Source: an uncultured Clostridia bacterium
GTDB lineage: Bacteria; Bacillota; Clostridia; Christensenellales; Aristaeellaceae
Length of the DNA stretch: 64,000 nucleotides
Direction: 5' to 3'
Assembly (NCBI GenBank): GCA_946407745.1
Contig: CAMJPQ010000006.1
Location: 1-64,000 of the forward strand
Position 1 is the stretch's first letter. Each line of letters starts with the position of its first letter. The translations under genes were made by a program, and so were the position numbers. A model generated the notes under the pieces. That model was not told the origin of the DNA and ran no database searches. It saw only the letters and a program-made list of their open reading frames with translations. Positions 58,289 through 64,000 of this stretch are shown piece by piece.

Positions 58289-59172
58289 GGAGACTGGTGC
58301 TGCTGGCGGCGGCGCTGCTGCTGTGCCTGACCTCCGCCAGCGCCTCCCTGCCCGTGCATGTGAACGAGGAGCCGCCGGAGGACTGGGAGAGCAGAAACCT
58401 GTTGCGCCTGTATGCCTTCTCTACCTACCGCAGCGACGCGTTGGTGATCGAATGCGGCGGAGAAACGCTGGCCGTGGACGGCAGCCTGACCAAATACTAT
58501 GAAAAGCTGATGGCTGCCTATGAGGACTGCGGCTTTATGAAGGACGGGCATCCCCATATCGACAGGCTGTTCAACACCCACCCGGACAACGATCATATTC
58601 AGGGGCTGTATGTGATGCTCCGCCATGGGCTGACCACCAATGAGTTCCTGTCCACCTTCCGCAAGGGCTATCAGACCTACTACCAGAAAATGTGTGTTGC
58701 GACACTGGAAAAGTACAATGTGCCCTATCGCCGGCTTGAACAGAATGAGGTGCTTCGTGTGGGCGACGCGGAGGTGACCGCCTTCTGGTGGCAGGAGGGC
58801 ACCAGTACTAACTACCTCTCCGGCCAGCTTCATGTGCGCTTTGGGGATGCGACGATCCTGCTTACCGGGGACGCCACCGGACTGGCGCAGCACGCCCTGC
58901 TTGAACAGGTGGGACCTGAGCTGCTGGAGGCGGATATCCTGAAAATGCCCCATCATGGACTGACGGCCTGCGTGCCGGAATTCCTGGAGGCGGTCGATCC
59001 CGCCTATGCCATTATCACGCACAGCGCAAAGAATGAACAGACGGGCTGCAAAAACGCGGTCCGGCAGCTGAAAAACCGCGGCGTGCCTTACAATTTCACC
59101 TACCAGGGGCGCATCGTGTGTGAGACGGATGGCAAAGAGTGGTATGTGAGGCAATACACAGACAAATACTGA
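58276..59172 (+). CDS. Secreted MBL-fold (ComEC C-terminal-like) hydrolase
   Basis: Signal peptide LRRLVLLAAALLLCLTSASA; FNTHPDNDHIQGL, ILLTGDATG, ILKMPHHGL. Overlaps purC by 13 nt; alternative ATG at 58282. Confidence 0.85.
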   Translation: MHMLRRLVLLAAALLLCLTSASASLPVHVNEEPPEDWESRNLLRLYAFSTYRSDALVIECGGETLAVDGSLTKYYEKLMAAYEDCGFMKDGHPHIDRLFNTHPDNDHIQGLYVMLRHGLTTNEFLSTFRKGYQTYYQKMCVATLEKYNVPYRRLEQNEVLRVGDAEVTAFWWQEGTSTNYLSGQLHVRFGDATILLTGDATGLAQHALLEQVGPELLEADILKMPHHGLTACVPEFLEAVDPAYAIITHSAKNEQTGCKNAVRQLKNRGVPYNFTYQGRIVCETDGKEWYVRQYTDKY

Positions 59173-59366
59173 AATCAAGGGCGCTCGCCGCCCTTTTTTG
59201 CTGCCCGGAAGCGGCATGCTCTTGAAATGACACAAAATCGCCGATGGAGGTGTTGCCCTCCATCGGCTTCAGCACAGGAATATATTCAGTTGTCATTTGT
59301 GCCATCGAAACCGCTTGTCTTTCATTCCGCTGACGCTTCAGTCACAGTGACAGCCCTGAGCTCCGA

Positions 59367-59918
59367 TTATGCCTCTGGCTCCAGTAAGCCAAGGCCTCCG
59401 TCCTTCCGTTGATACAGTACATTGATCTTTTCCGTGTCGATGTTTACAAAGGCGAAGAAGCTGTGTCCAAGCATCTCCATCTGGAGCGCTGCGTCTTCCT
59501 CAGACATGGGTCTCACAGGGAAGGTCTTACGGCGTACGATCTTCTGTCCTTTGCCTTCCTCTTCTTCTTCGGTTTCCTCCTCGATGAACTCGGGCTCCTC
59601 ATAGGTGAAGGCGTCCTCGCGGATGCGCTTGCCCAGCTTGGTGCGATGACGATGGATCTGCTTTTCCATTTTGGCCAGGGCATCGTCTATGGCGAGGAAG
59701 AGGTTGCTTTGCGCACTAGCTTCCGAGCGGAGAAGTACTCCGTTTCCCATCGGTACGGTAATCTCTACGATGCGCATATCGCTCTTGTCTTTGCGCATCT
59801 TGATCTGCATCTCGGTTTCCGGCAGCAGGTAACGACCCATACGTGCGGTTTTTTTCTCAATCCGCTGTTCAATGCCGGGGGTAATGGACATGTTTCTGGC
59901 AGTCAGGGTTGTCTTCAT
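59367..59918 (-). CDS. hpf: Ribosome hibernation promoting factor, long form
   Basis: MKTTLTARNMSITPGIEQRIEKKTARMGRYL... and C-terminal IVRRKTFPVRPMSEEDAALQMEMLGHSFFAFVNIDTEKINVLYQRKDGGLGLLEP. Confidence 0.95.
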   Translation of the reverse strand: MKTTLTARNMSITPGIEQRIEKKTARMGRYLLPETEMQIKMRKDKSDMRIVEITVPMGNGVLLRSEASAQSNLFLAIDDALAKMEKQIHRHRTKLGKRIREDAFTYEEPEFIEEETEEEEEGKGQKIVRRKTFPVRPMSEEDAALQMEMLGHSFFAFVNIDTEKINVLYQRKDGGLGLLEPEA

Positions 59919-60202
59919 GGTGGTGTTCTCCTTTCGGTATCGTCACAATACCGGAGGCGGCACCTCCGCAGACAATGTGGAAAATGCCGTCCTCCGCCAT
60001 GGACTGTTGAGGCATCGGCATCACTCCCTTCCTGTCGTTATTCCGGCCGGCTTGCCTGTCCGGCTCCTGCTGAGCACCGCTCAGCTCTTTTCTTTCTCTT
60101 TGCATTTATATATTTCTATGCGATGTGGGAAATTCCTGCCTGAAAATGAAAAAAATGGGGCAAATTCTGCCGAATTTTACAATTATTAAACCAACAAGAA
60201 AA

Positions 60203-60233
60203 CGCCGATTGCCCCAAATTGGGACAATCGGCG
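60203..60233 (-). terminator. Terminator of the PG-binding repeat gene (minus strand)
   Basis: CGCCGATTG..CCCAA-a-TTGGG..CAATCGGCG inverted repeat followed on minus strand by TTTTCTTG. Confidence 0.75.
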
Positions 60234-60251
60234 TAAAGAATGTTCGCCTTT

Positions 60252-62447
60252 TCAGTAGGGGTACCTCACGGCGAAGTCTGAGAACAGCACCGACTGGGTG
60301 TTGGTATCCGCAATGCCGCTCTGGCTGAGGTTGTTGTAGCTCTGGAAGAGGATCACCGCCTGACGGGTGGCCTCGTCAAAGACGTTGCTGTCAATGGACA
60401 CAGGATAGGCCAGGCTGTTCAGCCGGCTGCGTATGGCCAGCACCACCTCGCCCTGGTCGCCCAGCTGCACACGGGTGTAATCCAGATCCGGGGTCAGGTC
60501 GGTCACTGCGCGGTTGGAGTACAGCAGTCGCAGGGTCGCGTCATCCGCGATGCCGGTGGCCGGCAGGCCGTTGCGCGCCTGGAAGGCCTGCACCGCTTCC
60601 TTGGTCAGCGGGCCGTAATTGCCGTTGATGCTCGCGTCGAAGTAGCCCAGCTCATACAGCGTGTACTGCAGGTTGCGCACCGCGTTGCCGCTGTCGCCCT
60701 GCTTCAGTGTCGCGTAGGTGATGGCGGAGGCGGTCTCAAACAGGACACGCTGCGTGGAGGGACCTGCAACGCCGTCCACCTTGAGGTTGTTAGCCTTCTG
60801 GAACTCAATCACGGCCGCGATGGTCGCGGGTCCGTAGACACCGTCGATGGTGCCGGTATAGAAGCCCTTGCTGCGCAGCGCAATCTGCAGCTGCCGCACC
60901 GCGTCAGAGGAGGACTGGGGCGTCAGCACTTCGTAGCCGGTGGAAGCAATCACCTCAGTGGTGGAAGTGGGAATCGGCATCCTTGTGGCGGTGGGCAGGG
61001 GCACAGCGGTCGGCACGGGAGAAGGCGTAGCGGTTGTAGTGGGCCGCGGCGTCGGCCTCGGTGTGGCGGTAGGCCTCGGCGTAGCCGTGGGGCGCGGCGT
61101 CCGGGTCGGTCTCGGTGTGGCGGTCGGTCTCGGCGTGGCAGTGGGCCGCGGTGTCGCGGTGGGCCTGGGGGTTGGCGTGGCGGTGATTCTGGGCGTGGCG
61201 GTCGCGCCGGTGTAGGACCTTGCGTTTGATGCGTAAAGGCGGTTAAAGGTTGAGGAGCCGGCGGTGCCGTCAATGGTCAAATTATTGTTCCGCTGGAACT
61301 CGTATACGGCCAGCTCCGTCACGCTGCCGAAAACGCCGTTGACATTGCTGGTAAAGTAGCCGAGCTCCTTCAGCCGCTGCTGCAGGGCGCGCACGGCACT
61401 GCCCTGGTCACCCTTCTGCAGGAAATGACCGCGGCCGATGACGGCCACCGCGCCGCCGGCTCTGCGAGCGGAAGGCTGATAAATGGCATAAAGCGTGGCC
61501 GGACCGGCGGTGCCATCCTCCGGCAGGTTTTCCCGCGCCTGGTAGGCGGCTATGGCGGCCTGTGTGGCAGCGCCATAGGTGCCATCAGCCGCACCCTGAA
61601 GGTAGCCCAGTTCAATCAGCCGGTTCTGAAGCCGCGTCACATTGTTTCCGGAGGTGCCCAGCCGCAGGGTGATATTGTTCCGCGGCGTGGCGGTGGGCCT
61701 GGGTGTGGCTGTGGGCCGCGGTGTCGGGGTGGCTGTGCGCCTCGGTGTCGGCGTGGCGGTCCGCCTCGGCGTGGCAGTCGGCCGGGTGGTGCGGCGCGGC
61801 GTTGCGGTGGGACGCGGTGTGGCGGTGCGGCGCGGCGTCGGCGTGGCGCTGTACTGCCGGTAAGTTACCGCGGAGGAGCTGTTCAGCTTCTCCATGGTCT
61901 TCTCGCCTGCCTTTCCGTCGGCGGAGAGGCCGTTGGCGCGCTGGAAGGTTTTGACCGCGTTCTCGGTGCCGCTGCCGAAGTCACCGTCGACAGAGCCGGT
62001 ATAGTAGCCCAGCTCCTTCAGACGCTGCTGCATGCGGCGAACATCGTCGCCTTTTGCACCGACCTTCAGCGCGGTGGGCGCGGGGGTGGGTGTGACCGGC
62101 GGCCTGGTGGTGGTCGGCGCCAGCGTGATGATCGTAATCGTCGTCAGCGGCCGGGTTGTGGCAGGGGTCCAGGTCGATTCCGCCGCGGTTGTCGCCGCTG
62201 TGTTCCAGCCGCTCCAGCCGGAGGACGGCGCGGTGGTTGCCGCACTGGGCTGTGGGGTGGGCGCTGGCGTGACCACCGGCGTGGGCGAGGAGGTGACGAC
62301 GACAGTCACAAACGGCACATTGTCGCCGCCCGGGTTGATGCCATCCTGGCCATTGTTGATCTGGTCTGCCGGGACATAACAGCCGCTCAGACCAAGGGCA
62401 AGCGCCAGCAGCGCCAGCAGCAGCATGCGTTTCACTCTGCGGTTCAT
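60252..62447 (-). CDS. Lipoprotein with six peptidoglycan-binding (PG_binding_1-type) modules and PTATPR-rich linkers
   Basis: Lipobox LALGLSGC; six modules of type LKxGxxGxxVRxLQxRLxELGYxxGxxDGxxGxxTxxAVxxFQxxNxLxxDGxAGxxTxxxL. ATG 62447 chosen (MNRRVKRM). Confidence 0.9.
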   Translation of the reverse strand: MNRRVKRMLLLALLALALGLSGCYVPADQINNGQDGINPGGDNVPFVTVVVTSSPTPVVTPAPTPQPSAATTAPSSGWSGWNTAATTAAESTWTPATTRPLTTITIITLAPTTTRPPVTPTPAPTALKVGAKGDDVRRMQQRLKELGYYTGSVDGDFGSGTENAVKTFQRANGLSADGKAGEKTMEKLNSSSAVTYRQYSATPTPRRTATPRPTATPRRTTRPTATPRRTATPTPRRTATPTPRPTATPRPTATPRNNITLRLGTSGNNVTRLQNRLIELGYLQGAADGTYGAATQAAIAAYQARENLPEDGTAGPATLYAIYQPSARRAGGAVAVIGRGHFLQKGDQGSAVRALQQRLKELGYFTSNVNGVFGSVTELAVYEFQRNNNLTIDGTAGSSTFNRLYASNARSYTGATATPRITATPTPRPTATPRPTATPRPTATPRPTRTPRPTATPRPTATPRPTPRPTTTATPSPVPTAVPLPTATRMPIPTSTTEVIASTGYEVLTPQSSSDAVRQLQIALRSKGFYTGTIDGVYGPATIAAVIEFQKANNLKVDGVAGPSTQRVLFETASAITYATLKQGDSGNAVRNLQYTLYELGYFDASINGNYGPLTKEAVQAFQARNGLPATGIADDATLRLLYSNRAVTDLTPDLDYTRVQLGDQGEVVLAIRSRLNSLAYPVSIDSNVFDEATRQAVILFQSYNNLSQSGIADTNTQSVLFSDFAVRYPY
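60970..61200 (-). repeat. Low-complexity PTATPR linker repeat 1
   Basis: Encodes ITATPTPRPTATPRPTATPRPTATPRPTRTPRPTATPRPTATPRP... Confidence 0.85.
61680..61856 (-). repeat. Low-complexity PTATPR linker repeat 2
   Basis: Encodes TPTPRRTATPRPTATPRRTTRPTATPRRTATPTPRRTATPTPRPTATPR. Confidence 0.85.
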
Positions 62448-62605
62448 CTCAATTTCCGCCCCCATATCTGTATCGCTCCGGACGGGCCGGAGGAATATAA
62501 TCATACAAATATATTGTACTCTGATTTTACTGCTTCATCAAGTAGAAAATGTAACATTCGGCGGCTGGGCGTGCCAGATGAGAAACCGCCGTGCTGACAA
62601 AGCAG

Positions 62606-62634
62606 TTGTTTTCCGGTGAGAATAATGTTATAAT
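62606..62634 (+). promoter_or_regulatory. Sigma-A type promoter (TTGTTT-N17-TATAAT)
   Basis: -35 62606..62611, -10 62629..62634, upstream of the GntR gene. Confidence 0.65.
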
Positions 62635-62659
62635 CGTTCAGTGCAGAGAATGACGCGCA

Positions 62660-63406
62660 GTGCTGATGGAGGTGCCATTGAATACCGGTGATTTTTCTGC
62701 CGCCCTGAGCAAGGTCAACGCGAGGCCCCTGTACCGGCAGCTGGCAGATCAGCTGAGGAGCGACATCCGGCTGGAGCTGTACCCTGCCGGCAGCCGTGTG
62801 CCGACGGAGGGGGCGCTGTGCCGGCGCTACCAGGTCAGCAGGGTGACGGTACGCAAGGCGCTCGCGCTGCTTGCGGAGGAAGGGATACTGGAATCCCACC
62901 AGGGCAAAGGGACCTTTGTCCGCGAGGCGCCGCGCCTGCAGAGGGATCTGCGTTCGGTTAACAGCTTTCATACAGTCTGCTCCGGCCTTGGCGTCAGCCT
63001 GTCAACCCGCGTGCTCAGCGCCGGTATGATCTCTCCGCCCGCTCCCTGCGTGTCGGAGACGCTGACGGACTATCCCGAGATGATTGAAATCCGCCGCGTG
63101 CGCCTGTGCGACGGGGAACCGGTGGTGCTGGAGACCAACCAGTTTCCGCCCGATTACCGATTTTTGCTGGAGGAGGACCTGACGGGCTCACTCTATGCGC
63201 TGCTGAAAACACGGGGCATTGAGCCCGGTCAAGCGGAGCACGAGCTGAGCCTGTGCTATGCTGCCGAAAACGAGGCGGAGCTGCTGGATGTCGCCCGGGG
63301 CAGCGCGCTTTTGTGCCTGGAGGAAGCCATCTATGACCAGCAGGGCCGGCTTCTGCACACCAGCTGCCAGCACATACGGGGCGACCGCTTCACTTTCCGC
63401 ATATGA
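62660..63406 (+). CDS. GntR family regulator with UTRA-type effector domain
   Basis: RPLYRQLADQLRSDIRLELYPAGSRVPTEGALCRRYQVSRVTVRKALALLAEEGILESHQGKGTFV; downstream start (TTG 62678 with GGAGG upstream) also plausible. Confidence 0.9.
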   Translation: MLMEVPLNTGDFSAALSKVNARPLYRQLADQLRSDIRLELYPAGSRVPTEGALCRRYQVSRVTVRKALALLAEEGILESHQGKGTFVREAPRLQRDLRSVNSFHTVCSGLGVSLSTRVLSAGMISPPAPCVSETLTDYPEMIEIRRVRLCDGEPVVLETNQFPPDYRFLLEEDLTGSLYALLKTRGIEPGQAEHELSLCYAAENEAELLDVARGSALLCLEEAIYDQQGRLLHTSCQHIRGDRFTFRI

Positions 63407-63439
63407 ATCAAGCTTTACGCGAACAAGGAATTGAAAAAT

Positions 63440-64000
63440 ATGGCAAAATATGCTGTTTTTGTGGATCTGGAAAACTGCGGCGCCAAGCAGGCGACGCTGA
63501 ATTCCATTCTTGAAAAGGTCAAAATGCGCGGCGACATTCTTCTCGGCCGCGTTTACGGATATACGGAATCCTTCAGCGACCTGAAGCAGATACTGCTCAG
63601 CAACACCTTCTCCGTGGTGCCGTCCATCCGCTATGGCATCGCGCAGAAGAACAACGCGGACATCCAGCTGGTGGTGGACGCGCTTGAGGTTGCCTACACC
63701 AACCCGCTGATCGATTCCTTCTGCATCGTTTCCGGTGACAGTGACTATATGCCCCTGGTCGGCCGGCTGAAGGCCATGGGCAAATTTGTGCTGGGCATCT
63801 CCAGATCAGAGGCGGCCAGCACGATCTTCATCAACGCCTGCAACGAATTCCAGTTTCTGGAAAGCATGGGCAGCCGCAAGCCCGCCGCCTCCGCCCCGAA
63901 CAAAAAGAAGCGGGCCGCCGTACAGGAAAAGAGCGATGAAATGGCGGATATGGAGGAACTGAACAAGCTGCTGTGCCAGGTGCTGGAGGAGCAGAGCGAT
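63440..64000 (+). CDS. NYN-domain (LabA/DUF88-like) protein, truncated at right window edge; not in ORF track
   Basis: ATG 63440: MAKYAVFVDLENCGAKQATLNSILEKVKMRGDILLGRVYG...NNADIQLVVDALEVAY...FCIVSGDSDYMPLVGRLKAMGKFVLGI; open to base 64000. Confidence 0.88.
   Translation, partial: MAKYAVFVDLENCGAKQATLNSILEKVKMRGDILLGRVYGYTESFSDLKQILLSNTFSVVPSIRYGIAQKNNADIQLVVDALEVAYTNPLIDSFCIVSGDSDYMPLVGRLKAMGKFVLGISRSEAASTIFINACNEFQFLESMGSRKPAASAPNKKKRAAVQEKSDEMADMEELNKLLCQVLEEQSD

Noticed and set aside
60970-61860. Repeated GTCGGCGTGGC-like motifs as a CRISPR or DNA-binding array
   Set aside because: They are the codons of PTATPR linkers in the minus-strand CDS.
61425-62597. 390-aa Arg/Gly-rich plus ORF opposite the PG-binding lipoprotein
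   Set aside because: Composition is the complement of PTATPR repeats and PG-binding modules; no independent support.

Overview
The left half of this 64 kb window is one open reading frame. Frame +1 is open from base 1 to a stop at 30912 (10,303 codons visible, start upstream of the window). It encodes a giant modular surface-type protein: acidic 13-aa tandem repeats, an unannotated N-terminal repeat region, a probable choice-of-anchor-A module, then about 70 tandem Cna-B / SpaA-like / FctA-like isopeptide-type domains, a Pro-rich linker and a short C-terminus (...EEYPVALGIEVIINHVGDCFD) with no LPXTG sortase signal. It carries a perfect intragenic duplication of about 933 bp (offset 1512 bp) and several higher-order domain-block repeats. 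Directly downstream is an orphan family-5 solute-binding protein without a lipobox. The right half looks like ordinary Firmicutes/Clostridia-type chromosome: a DUF4332 protein, a secreted beta-helix-like protein, a CcdA-thioredoxin fusion, a DUF3990 protein, a DUF1653/DUF4298 fusion, an AraC regulator divergent from a heterodimeric ABC exporter, two metallophosphoesterases, a CE15-like esterase, an SDR, CapA, a 38-aa membrane peptide missing from the ORF track, a CNNM/CorC protein, tandem initiator and elongator tRNA-Met, deoB, PNP, an AAA ATPase, pyruvate kinase, a barstar-like protein, a zinc ribbon, a serine hydrolase, purC, an MBL hydrolase, HPF, a PG-binding repeat lipoprotein, a GntR regulator and a truncated NYN protein. 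The giant adhesin-like protein and its unexplained anchoring are the most interesting content. All family calls are by eye from motifs; no database search was run.
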